Part shown: piece after piece, positions 1 to 5,009 of the stretch
Layout of the letters: every line of letters starts with the position of its first letter
Position numbering within the stretch: position 1 is the stretch's first letter
Notes under the pieces: generated by a model
What the model saw: the letters and a program-made list of their open reading frames with translations, nothing else
Database searches by the model: none
Told to the model about the DNA's origin: nothing
NCBI GenBank assembly: GCA_017455385.1
Contig: JAFTBD010000023.1
Location: 1 to 5,009 of the forward strand
Source: Clostridia bacterium
Lineage (GTDB): Bacteria > Bacillota > Clostridia > Christensenellales > CAG-1252
Reading direction: 5' to 3'
Length of the DNA stretch: 5,009 nucleotides
Made by a program: the position numbers and the translations under genes

Positions 1-98
1 GGCAACCACAGATGGCAAGCTCACTGCCGCGCAGGTACAAGATGTTATACTCAGCCATCTGTACGACCCCAACATTGAGCATATGGTGCAGCCGGGGA
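1..98. other. Sequence not matching the acyl-CoA synthetase it joins
   Basis: In the synthetase frame these bases give a Cys/Ser/Thr-rich string (SLPRRYKMLYSAICTTPTLS) unlike any adenylation domain. The frame starting at base 2 is also open and looks more protein-like (DGKLTAAQVQDVILSHLYDP), but it is not the missing part of a synthetase either. A minus-strand frame is open over the same bases as well. I do not recognise any of these products. The region may be the end of another gene joined by rearrangement, or an assembly chimera. Confidence 0.35.
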
Positions 99-434
99 TG
101 GAAGGACGGCTTCTATTGGTACGTGGGCAGGGCGGACGACGTCATCAAGTCTTCCGGCTACCGCATCGGACCTTTCGAGATCGAGAGCGTTATCATGGAG
201 CTTCCGTACGTCTTGGAATGCGGCGTTTCCGCCGTTCCCGACGAGGTCAGAGGGCAGATCGTCAAAGCGAGCATCGTCCTCACGAAGGGCACAGTTCCTT
301 CCGACGAACTGGTGAAAGAGATCCAGAACTACGTCAAACTGCATACCGCGCCGTATAAGTATCCGAGAGTGGTCGTCTTCCGCGACGAACTGCCCAAGAC
401 AGTCAGCGGCAAGATACAGCGCAATAAGCTATAA
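3..434 (+). CDS. AMP-forming acyl-CoA synthetase, C-terminal domain (5' partial, left end disrupted)
   Basis: This is the C-terminal lid domain of an ANL-superfamily acyl-CoA synthetase, which activates a carboxylic acid to acyl-AMP and then acyl-CoA in the cytoplasm. Recognisable homology starts at about position 99 (GWKDGFYWYVGR). It runs through the A8 hinge motif GRADDVIKSSGYRIGPFE and the stretch LPYVLECGVSAVPDEVRGQIVKA, and ends with LPKTVSGKIQRNKL. The lysine in SGKIQR (codon 411-413) is the expected catalytic A10 lysine. The sequence style resembles acetyl/medium-chain synthetases, but the substrate cannot be read from this domain. The ~31 codons before position 99 lack the YxTGD motif that should come just upstream, so the Met at 12 is not a credible start and the main adenylation domain is absent. 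The gene ends 103 bases before the next operon, which has its own promoter. Family confidence is high; the left boundary is uncertain. Confidence 0.8.
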   Translation, partial: QPQMASSLPRRYKMLYSAICTTPTLSIWCSRGWKDGFYWYVGRADDVIKSSGYRIGPFEIESVIMELPYVLECGVSAVPDEVRGQIVKASIVLTKGTVPSDELVKEIQNYVKLHTAPYKYPRVVVFRDELPKTVSGKIQRNKL

Positions 435-448
435 GCGGGCGCGCGCGT

Positions 449-478
449 TTGACAAAGGCGTGCAAACGGCATTATAAT
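449..478 (+). promoter_or_regulatory. Sigma-70/SigA-type promoter of the vor-ilvE operon
   Basis: A perfect -35 box TTGACA (449-454) and a perfect -10 box TATAAT (473-478) are separated by 18 bp. They lie between the stop codon of the acyl-CoA synthetase fragment and the P-loop ATPase gene. Transcription would start near 485 and leave a leader of about 50 nt. An AT-rich 12-bp palindrome (472-483) covers the -10 box. There is no TG extension. No other comparably good promoter is seen before the following six genes, so it probably drives the whole operon. Confidence 0.8.
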
Positions 479-493
479 TATAAATTATCCGCT

Positions 494-513
494 CGCGCCG
501 CTCGTTCGGCGCG
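494..513 (+). other. GC-rich hairpin in the operon leader
   Basis: CGCGCCG (494-500) and CGGCGCG (507-513) form a perfect 7-bp stem with the loop CTCGTT, placed just downstream of the predicted transcription start. No T-run follows; the downstream bases are A-rich and lead into the ribosome binding site. It therefore does not look like an intrinsic terminator. It may stabilise the 5' end of the mRNA or affect translation. It does not match any riboswitch or leader class I can name. Confidence 0.4.
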
Positions 514-524
514 GACGAATGAAA

Positions 525-530
525 AAAGGA
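525..530 (+). promoter_or_regulatory. Ribosome binding site that fixes the ATPase start at 538
   Basis: AAAGGA ends 7 nt before the ATG at 538, the ideal spacing. The in-frame GTG at 532 would be only 1 nt from it, too close to be used. The shorter start is therefore preferred. Confidence 0.75.
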
Positions 531-537
531 TGTGGAA

Positions 538-1209
538 ATGAGTAAGAGAGTCACGTTGATACTCGGGCATTACGGGAGCGGCAAAACGAACATCGCCGTG
601 AACCTCGCGCTCGAGCTTCGCAAGACACATGACAGGGTGGCGATCGCCGATCTCGACATCGTGAATCCGTATTTCCGCACCAAGGACAGCTTGGACGTGA
701 TACGGGCGGCGGATATCCGCCTCATCGTGTCGGAGTATGCTAATACGAATCTCGACATTCCCGCGCTCCCGCAGGATATGTACGCGGTGACGGATGACAA
801 AGGTCTCACCTGCGTTCTGGACATCGGCGGCGATGACCGCGGCGCCTTGGTGCTCGGCAGATTGCGCCCCGAGCTCGTTCGAGAGAATGATTACGAGATG
901 CTCCTCGTGATCAATAAATACCGTCCCCTGACTGCGACCCCGGAGCTCACTCTCGAAGTGATGGCGGAGATCGAGGCGGCGGCGAATATGCGCTTCACAG
1001 GCATCGTCAATAATTCCAACCTCGGTGCGGAGACGACGGCGGAGAGTGTCCTGTCATCCCTCTCGTACGCCGAGGAGGTGTCGAAGCGCACAGGGCTTCC
1101 CATCGTGATGACGACGGTGAAGGCGGAACTTATGAAAGAACTGGAAGGGAAGGCGGAGAACATATTTCCGCTCACCTTGCAGAAAAACTTTATCGAAAGC
1201 AAAATTTGA
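538..1209 (+). CDS. SIMIBI/ParA-MinD-like P-loop ATPase associated with the VOR operon
   Basis: This 223-residue soluble protein has a single nucleotide-binding domain of the CobQ/MinD/ParA type. A Walker A loop GHYGSGKTN lies at residues 10-18, a switch-like DLDIVNPYFRTKD at about 38-50, a Walker B-like stretch VLDIGGDDRGA at about 93-103, and INK at 124-126 in the position of a nucleotide-specificity motif. It lacks the signature lysine of true ParA/MinD proteins (KGGxGKT). It has only one cysteine (about residue 92), so it lacks the CxxC of Mrp/NBP35 iron-sulfur carriers. It is the first gene after the promoter and lies 17 nt before vorD, so it is probably co-expressed with the oxidoreductase. 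From memory, similar ATPases often sit beside 2-oxoacid:ferredoxin oxidoreductase genes in Clostridia. A role in maturation or cofactor loading is plausible but unproven. Fold confidence is high; function is unknown. Confidence 0.85.
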   Translation: MSKRVTLILGHYGSGKTNIAVNLALELRKTHDRVAIADLDIVNPYFRTKDSLDVIRAADIRLIVSEYANTNLDIPALPQDMYAVTDDKGLTCVLDIGGDDRGALVLGRLRPELVRENDYEMLLVINKYRPLTATPELTLEVMAEIEAAANMRFTGIVNNSNLGAETTAESVLSSLSYAEEVSKRTGLPIVMTTVKAELMKELEGKAENIFPLTLQKNFIESKI

Positions 1210-1211
1210 AA

Positions 1212-1217
1212 AAGGAG
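1212..1217 (+). promoter_or_regulatory. Ribosome binding site that fixes the vorD start at 1227
   Basis: AAGGAG lies 9 nt before the ATG at 1227. The upstream in-frame TTG at 1206 lies before this site and overlaps the previous stop codon, so it is not used. A TTG at 1221 is too close to the site. Confidence 0.75.
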
Positions 1218-1226
1218 ATATTGCTT

Positions 1227-1433
1227 ATGGCGAAATTGACTTTCAGAACGGACAACTGTAAAGGCTGCGGACTGTGTGTGGACGTCTGTCCCAAGAAGGT
1301 CCTGCAACTGGCGCAAGACAAGATCAATAAGAGAGGGCATCATCCCGTGGAGGCGGCGCGTCCCGATGACTGCATCGGCTGCGGCTCCTGCGCGATCATG
1401 TGCCCCGACTTCATCATAAAAGTGGAGAGGTAA
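1227..1433 (+). CDS. vorD: Ferredoxin-type delta subunit of 2-oxoacid:ferredoxin oxidoreductase
   Basis: This 68-residue protein carries two [4Fe-4S]-binding motifs: CKGCGLCVDVCP (Cys 11, 14, 17 and 21) and CIGCGSCAIMCP (Cys 49, 52, 55 and 59). All eight ligands are present. It is predicted to pass electrons from the TPP-bound intermediate in the beta subunit to external ferredoxin. The size and the HHP segment between the clusters are typical of delta subunits of VOR and KOR complexes rather than of free ferredoxins. The alpha-subunit gene starts 4 nt after its stop codon. I assign vorD over korD because of the alpha-subunit motifs and the downstream aminotransferase. Confidence 0.88.
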   Translation: MAKLTFRTDNCKGCGLCVDVCPKKVLQLAQDKINKRGHHPVEAARPDDCIGCGSCAIMCPDFIIKVER

Positions 1434-1437
1434 GACT

Positions 1438-2502
1438 ATGGCTGATAAAGTATTGATGAAAGGCAACGAGGCTATCGCCGAAGCCGCTATCAAGGCAGGC
1501 TGTCGGCACTATTTCGGCTATCCCATCACCCCGCAGACCGAGGTGGCGGCGTATATGGCGAAGCGTATGCCCAAGATCGGCGGCACCTTCCTCCAAGCGG
1601 AGAGTGAGATCGCGGCGATCAATATGGTGTACGGTGTGGCGAGCGCGGGGCTCCGCGTTATGACCTCTTCGTCCAGCCCGGGCATCTCCCTGAAAGGTGA
1701 GGGCATCAGCTATCTCGCAGGTGCGGATCTTCCCGCCCTCGTGGTGAATGTCCAGCGCGGCGGTCCGGGTCTCGGCGGCATCCAGCCCAGTCAGTCGGAT
1801 TATTTCCAAGCGACGCGCGGCGGCGGCCACGGCGACTATCATATGATCGTTCTCGCGCCCTCTTCGGTGCAGGAGATGGCGGAGCTCACCGTGAAAGGTT
1901 TCGAGCTCGCGGACAAATACAGAATGACCTCGATGATCCTTGCGGACGGCACGATGGGTCAGATGATGGAGCCTGTATCTCTTGATTTCGACGTTGCGCC
2001 CGCTCCCGAGAAGCCGTGGGCGACCACGGGTACGGGTCTCGCCCGTAAGCATAATATCGTCAATTCTCTCTCCCTCGTTCCGGAGCAGCTCGAGAAGCTG
2101 AATATGGAGCGTTTTGAGCGCTATGCCGTCGTGAAAGAGAATGAGACGATGTATGAAGAGTACATGATGGACGACGCGGAGATCGCTATTGCGGCGTTCG
2201 GCATCGCGGCTCGTGTGTCCAAGAACGCAGTCAAAGAAGCGCGCAAGCAGGGCATCAAGGTCGGTCTCATCCGCCCCATCACCCTGTGGCCGTTCCCAGA
2301 CGCCCCCTTCAAGAAGGCGGCGACTCACGTCAAGGAGATCATCTCCGTCGAACTGTCGATGGGGCAGATGATCGAGGACGTGCGTCTCGCTTCCGAGTGC
2401 AAGGTCAAGGTGTCCTTGTGTAACCGCGTCGGCGGTATGATCCCGTCTCCGGAGCAGGTGCTCGAAGCGGTGAAGAAAGCGAATTCCAACGGAGGTAACT
2501 AA
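1438..2502 (+). CDS. vorB: Branched-chain 2-oxoacid:ferredoxin oxidoreductase, alpha subunit
   Basis: This 354-residue subunit belongs to an enzyme that oxidatively decarboxylates 2-oxoacids such as 3-methyl-2-oxobutanoate with CoA and ferredoxin. The N-terminal pyrimidine-binding domain carries GYPITPQTE (residues 27-35) and QAESEIAA (53-60). The segment GGPGLGGIQPSQSDYFQATR followed by GGGHGDYH (about 108-134) has the form I associate with VorB. KorA proteins usually have a different sequence around the HGD. The C-terminal part from about residue 235 (IAIAAFGIAARVSKNAVKEA, then LIRPITLWPFP) is the transketolase-C-like domain. A ribosome binding site (GGAGAGG, 1424-1430) lies 7 nt before the ATG. 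Nothing appears truncated. Symbols differ between schemes; some label this subunit VorA. A 2-oxoglutarate or broad 2-oxoacid specificity cannot be excluded. Confidence 0.9.
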   Translation: MADKVLMKGNEAIAEAAIKAGCRHYFGYPITPQTEVAAYMAKRMPKIGGTFLQAESEIAAINMVYGVASAGLRVMTSSSSPGISLKGEGISYLAGADLPALVVNVQRGGPGLGGIQPSQSDYFQATRGGGHGDYHMIVLAPSSVQEMAELTVKGFELADKYRMTSMILADGTMGQMMEPVSLDFDVAPAPEKPWATTGTGLARKHNIVNSLSLVPEQLEKLNMERFERYAVVKENETMYEEYMMDDAEIAIAAFGIAARVSKNAVKEARKQGIKVGLIRPITLWPFPDAPFKKAATHVKEIISVELSMGQMIEDVRLASECKVKVSLCNRVGGMIPSPEQVLEAVKKANSNGGN

Positions 2503-2503
2503 G

Positions 2504-3259
2504 ATGATCGTATACGATAAACCCCACGCACTGTTAGACGTGCCTCTTCATTATTGCCCGGGTTGCACGCACGGTATCGTGCATAAGCTCGTGGCGGAAG
2601 TTATAGACGAACTCGGCATCGAGGGCAAAACCATCGGTATCGCGCCTGTCGGCTGTTCCGTTATGGCGTATGATTATTTCGCTTGCGATATGATCGAAGC
2701 GGCGCACGGCAGAGCCCCCGCAGTGGCGACCGGCGTCAAGAGGGCAGATCCCACGAAAGTCGTTTTCACGTATCAAGGCGACGGCGACCTCGCCTCCATC
2801 GGTATGGCGGAGACTGTCCACGCCGCGGCGAGAAACGAGAATATCACCGTCATCTTCATCAATAACGCCATTTACGGCATGACGGGCGGTCAGATGGCTC
2901 CGACCTCTCTCGTCGGTCAGGTCACGCAGACCTCTCCGTACGGCAGAGATCCGAAACTCTGCGGCTACCCCATCAAGGTGTGCGAGCTCCTCTCCGAGCT
3001 GGAAGGTCCGGAATACTTGGAGCGCGTGACGGTGAATAGCATCCCGCACATCCGCGCGGCGAAGAAAGCCATCAAAAAGGCGTTTATGAACCAGATCGAA
3101 GGCAAAGGTTTCTCCCTTGTGGAAGTTGTTTCCTCTTGCCCGACCAACTGGGGTATGACGCCGCAAAACGCTTTGAAGTGGATCGAGGAGAAGATGCTCC
3201 CGTATTATCCCCTCGGCGTGTATAAAGACAGAAGTGCGAACGCGGAGGTGCAAAAGTAA
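2504..3259 (+). CDS. vorA: Branched-chain 2-oxoacid:ferredoxin oxidoreductase, TPP-binding beta subunit
   Basis: This 251-residue catalytic subunit binds thiamine pyrophosphate and carries out decarboxylation. An N-terminal HYCPGCTHG (Cys 18 and Cys 21) is typical of VOR/KOR beta subunits, and GCSV follows at about residues 50-53. The TPP/Mg motif begins with GDGD (92-95), continues through LASIGMAETVHAAARN, and ends with NNAIYGMTGGQ (120-130). The C-terminal part holds EVVSSCPTNWGMTP, also usual in this family. The start follows a strong GGAGGT (2491-2496) with 7-nt spacing, only 1 nt after the vorB stop codon. Its own stop codon overlaps the vorC start (TAATG). This implies translational coupling and matched subunit amounts. 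It appears complete. Substrate preference is inferred from the operon, not from this subunit. Confidence 0.9.
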   Translation: MIVYDKPHALLDVPLHYCPGCTHGIVHKLVAEVIDELGIEGKTIGIAPVGCSVMAYDYFACDMIEAAHGRAPAVATGVKRADPTKVVFTYQGDGDLASIGMAETVHAAARNENITVIFINNAIYGMTGGQMAPTSLVGQVTQTSPYGRDPKLCGYPIKVCELLSELEGPEYLERVTVNSIPHIRAAKKAIKKAFMNQIEGKGFSLVEVVSSCPTNWGMTPQNALKWIEEKMLPYYPLGVYKDRSANAEVQK

Positions 3260-3791
3260 TGAGTACGAGACAGTTTCTTTTTTCCGGATTCGGCGGACAG
3301 GGCATCCTCTTCGCCGGCAAATTCATGGCGTATAAGGGCTGATCGAGGACAAACAGGTCAGCTGGCTTCCGTCCTACGGCCCCGAGATGCGTGGCGGCAC
3401 CGCGAGTTGCGGCGTCATCATCAGCGATGAGCCGGTCGGTTCGCCCATCGTGAATACTCCCGATGTCCTCGTGGCGATGAACCTTCCTTCTCTCGATCGT
3501 TTCGAGAAGCAGGTGGCGCCCGGCGGCTATATCTTCTACGACTCTTCGTTGATCGAGAGGAAGGTGGAGCGCACGGACGTTAAGGCATTCCCCATCCCCG
3601 CCACCAAGCTCGCGGGAGAGAACGGATTCCCCACCCTCGCAAATATGATCATCGTCGGCAAGATCTTGAAAGAGCTCGGCGAATACAGCGACGACAGCCT
3701 GAAGGCCGCTCTTGCGAAGGTCATCAGTGCGAAACACGCGGATATGATGGAAGTGAACCGCAAGGCGATCGACCTCGGCGCGAATTTATAA
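3259..3791 (+). CDS. vorC: Branched-chain 2-oxoacid:ferredoxin oxidoreductase, gamma subunit, interrupted by a one-base frameshift
   Basis: The ATG at 3259 overlaps the vorA stop codon and has GGAGGTG (3244-3250) at 8-nt spacing. It opens with the gamma-subunit signature FSGFGGQGILFAGKFMAYKG and then hits TGA at 3340-3342. The same protein continues in another frame from the CTG at 3339 (LIEDKQVSWLPSYGPEMRGG) to the stop codon at 3789-3791. Restoring one base, most simply a second C in GGC-CTG, gives a continuous ~177-residue protein of normal family length. The rest of the family pattern (RGGTASCGVIIS, AMNLPSLDRF, GENGFPTLANMI) is intact. The gamma subunit is structural and likely contributes to CoA handling and complex assembly. 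The ATG at 3387 lacks a credible ribosome binding site and would omit the GFGGQG region, so it is not the real start. The sequence does not show whether this is a sequence error or a true mutation. Confidence 0.85.
3337..3342 (+). other. Frameshift site within vorC
   Basis: GGC-TGA ends the first frame after residue Gly27. The downstream frame shares the C at 3339 and reads CTG-ATC-GAG. One missing base, probably from a GGGCC run, explains the break. No classical X-XXY-YYZ slippery heptamer is present, so programmed slippage is unlikely. Confidence 0.8.
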
Positions 3792-3801
3792 GGAGATCAT
3801 T

Positions 3802-4866
3802 ATGGAAATCAAATTTATCAAGAATCCGAATCCCAAGACGATGCCCCCGGAGGACACCCTCGGCTTCGGCAAGTATTTCACCGATCGTATGTTTATGATG
3901 GACTACACCCCCGACAAAGGCTGGCACGACGCTCGTATCGTTCCGTTCGAGAACCTGTCCATCCATCCCGCTTGCACGGCGCTCCACTACGGCTCCGAGA
4001 TCTTCGAGGGTCTCAAGGCGTATCGTCGCGCGGACGGCGAAGTCCAGCTTTTCCGTCCCATTGAGAATATCCGCAGGATGAATAATTCCGCGGAGAGGCT
4101 CTGTTTGCCGCAGATCCCCGAGGATATGGCGATGGAAGTGCTCCTTGCATTCGTAAAGTGCGAGAAGGACTGGACGCCGCATAAGAAGGGCACTTCCCTC
4201 TATCTCCGTCCCTTTATGTTCGGTAACGACGAGTCCCTCGGCGTTCACGCCGTGAAGCACGCGACCTTCGTCATCATCGCTTCTCCCGTGGGCAGCTACT
4301 ACAAAGAGGGCATCAATCCCGTCAAGATCATGATCGAGGCGGACGACGTCCGTGCGGTCAGAGGCGGCACCGGCTACGCGAAGTGCGGCGGTAACTACGC
4401 GGCTTCCAATCGTGCCGGCAAGAAGGCGGAAGAGAAGGGCTACGCGCAGGTCTTGTGGCTGGACGGTGTGGAAAGGAAGTACATCGAAGAGGTCGGCGCG
4501 ATGAACGTTATGTTCAAGATCGCGGGCAAGGTGGTCACCCCGATGCTCTCCGGTTCCATTCTCCCCGGCATCACCCGAAAGAGCTGTATCGAAGTCTTAA
4601 AGAACGCGGGCTACACCGTGGAAGAGAGACTGCTCTCCGTGGATGAGCTCGGAGCGGCGCTTCATAACGGCACCCTCGAAGAGGCGTGGGGTTGCGGCAC
4701 GGCGGCAGTCGTTTCGCCGATCGGCGAACTCTGCTATAAGGACGTGAAGTACACGATCAATGAAGGCAAGATCGGGCCCGTCACGCAGAAACTGTACGAC
4801 ACCCTCACCGGTATCCAATGGGGAGAGATCGAAGATAGCTTCGGTTGGACGACCATCGTCAAGTAA
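3802..4866 (+). CDS. ilvE: Branched-chain amino acid aminotransferase (class IV PLP enzyme)
   Basis: This 354-residue cytoplasmic enzyme exchanges amino groups between valine, leucine or isoleucine and 2-oxoglutarate. Its length and motifs match the longer BCAT type (ilvE_II, shared with eukaryotic BCATs), not the ~309-residue E. coli form. Visible marks are LHYGSEIFEGLKAYR near residues 60-75, GGTGYAKCGGNYAAS with the PLP-binding lysine at about 194, EEVGAMNVMF starting near 229, SILPGITRKS, and WGCGTAAVVSPIG from about 296. AAGGAG (3790-3795) overlaps the vorC stop codon and sits 6 nt before the ATG. Translation is therefore probably coupled to the vor genes. Its place behind vorDBAC is the best local evidence that the oxidoreductase works on branched-chain 2-oxoacids. 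It looks complete. Confidence 0.95.
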   Translation: MEIKFIKNPNPKTMPPEDTLGFGKYFTDRMFMMDYTPDKGWHDARIVPFENLSIHPACTALHYGSEIFEGLKAYRRADGEVQLFRPIENIRRMNNSAERLCLPQIPEDMAMEVLLAFVKCEKDWTPHKKGTSLYLRPFMFGNDESLGVHAVKHATFVIIASPVGSYYKEGINPVKIMIEADDVRAVRGGTGYAKCGGNYAASNRAGKKAEEKGYAQVLWLDGVERKYIEEVGAMNVMFKIAGKVVTPMLSGSILPGITRKSCIEVLKNAGYTVEERLLSVDELGAALHNGTLEEAWGCGTAAVVSPIGELCYKDVKYTINEGKIGPVTQKLYDTLTGIQWGEIEDSFGWTTIVK

Positions 4867-4882
4867 ATGAATGAATAAAGAA

Positions 4883-4897
4883 GCGGGCACGCCCCGC
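4883..4897 (+). other. Weak hairpin in the gap after ilvE
   Basis: GCGGG (4883-4887) pairs with CCCGC (4893-4897) around a 5-nt loop. No T-run follows, so it is a poor candidate for an intrinsic terminator. The operon may continue into the next gene. No clear promoter was found in 4867-4914. Confidence 0.25.
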
Positions 4898-4914
4898 ATA
4901 TGACAAAGAATAGT

Positions 4915-4920
4915 AAGGAG
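4915..4920 (+). promoter_or_regulatory. Ribosome binding site for the last, partial gene
   Basis: AAGGAG lies 7 nt before the ATG at 4928. The strong match and spacing support a real gene start although only 82 bases of the gene are visible. Confidence 0.7.
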
Positions 4921-4927
4921 TAAAGGT

Positions 4928-5009
4928 ATGAACAAGATAAAAGTAGCTGTTAGGCTTTGTGATAAAGAGAACGATTTGACGTTCAAAGAGAAATTCGAGA
5001 TAGCCCGCC
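4928..5009 (+). CDS. Start of an unidentified protein (3' partial)
   Basis: Twenty-seven codons are visible before the window ends: MNKIKVAVRLCDKEND followed by LTFKEKFEIAR. I do not recognise the protein with confidence. The LTFKEKFEIAR stretch resembles the early helix of DRE-TIM (HMGL-like) enzymes such as 2-isopropylmalate or homocitrate synthases. Those usually carry a DTTLRDG motif just before it, and that motif is missing here. Such an enzyme would suit a branched-chain amino acid locus, but this is a guess. Codons (ATA, AAA, GTA, GTT, TGT, GAT) are AT-richer than in the upstream genes, though start regions are often biased this way. It follows ilvE by 61 bases in the same direction. 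Confidence 0.6.
   Translation, partial: MNKIKVAVRLCDKENDLTFKEKFEIAR

Noticed and set aside
494..513. Intrinsic terminator for the acyl-CoA synthetase fragment
   Set aside because: The hairpin is strong, but A-rich sequence rather than a T-run follows it, and it lies downstream of the promoter of the next operon.
532..537. GTG start two codons upstream of the ATPase ATG
   Set aside because: It lies only 1 nt from the AAAGGA ribosome binding site; the ATG at 538 has proper spacing.
891..1493. 200-codon minus-strand open frame opposite the ATPase and vorD
   Set aside because: It spans two well-supported plus-strand genes and the gaps between them, with no motif of its own.
1414..2328. 304-codon minus-strand open frame opposite vorB
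   Set aside because: It mirrors vorB codons in GC-rich DNA. It is His/Arg-rich and low in recognisable motifs, and the plus-strand protein is clearly a conserved VOR alpha subunit.
2534..3253. 239-codon minus-strand open frame opposite vorA
   Set aside because: It is the antisense shadow of the TPP-binding subunit and has no protein motif of its own.
3325..3350. Programmed ribosomal frameshifting in vorC
   Set aside because: There is no classical slippery heptamer or obvious stimulatory structure, and I know of no such mechanism for this family. A one-base indel is simpler.
3084..4260. Overlapping minus-strand open frames (3084-3737 and 3724-4260) opposite vorC and ilvE
   Set aside because: They are shadows of conserved plus-strand genes with no recognisable domains and no plausible operon context on that strand.

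Overview
This window reads as a fragment of a GC-rich, obligately anaerobic Firmicutes/Clostridia-type genome, possibly a gut or rumen lineage. That is an inference from strong Shine-Dalgarno sites, tightly packed genes, a ferredoxin-dependent 2-oxoacid oxidoreductase and the gene repertoire. All genes read on the + strand. The long minus-strand open frames are shadows of the plus-strand genes.

Layout: (1) Positions 1-434 hold the C-terminal domain of an AMP-forming acyl-CoA synthetase. Its first ~98 bases do not continue the expected protein, so this end of the window looks rearranged, frameshifted or chimeric. (2) Positions 435-537 are a compact intergenic region with a near-perfect sigma-70/SigA promoter (TTGACA, 18 bp, TATAAT) and a GC-rich leader hairpin. 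(3) Positions 538-4866 are a tight operon: a SIMIBI-class P-loop ATPase, a two-cluster ferredoxin subunit (VorD), the alpha (VorB), TPP-binding beta (VorA) and gamma (VorC) subunits of a branched-chain 2-oxoacid:ferredoxin oxidoreductase, and a branched-chain amino acid aminotransferase (IlvE). Junctions between these genes range from a 1-nt overlap to 17 nt. (4) Positions 4867-4927 are a short gap without a convincing terminator, followed by the first 27 codons of an unrecognised gene with AT-richer codons.

How they fit together: the aminotransferase interconverts valine, leucine and isoleucine with their 2-oxoacids. The VOR complex interconverts those 2-oxoacids (plus CoA and oxidised ferredoxin) with branched acyl-CoA, CO2 and reduced ferredoxin. 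The acyl-CoA synthetase upstream could link the acyl-CoA to free branched short-chain acids. The set can serve oxidative amino acid fermentation or, in reverse, ATP- and ferredoxin-driven assimilation of isobutyrate, isovalerate and 2-methylbutyrate into amino acids. The sequence alone does not decide the direction.

The most notable defect is a clean single-base frameshift in vorC at about 3337-3342. It splits an otherwise well-conserved gamma subunit after residue 27. Together with the odd left end, it raises the question of sequence error versus genuine gene decay. I found no entirely new system here. The least explained component is the conserved-looking ATPase that leads the operon.
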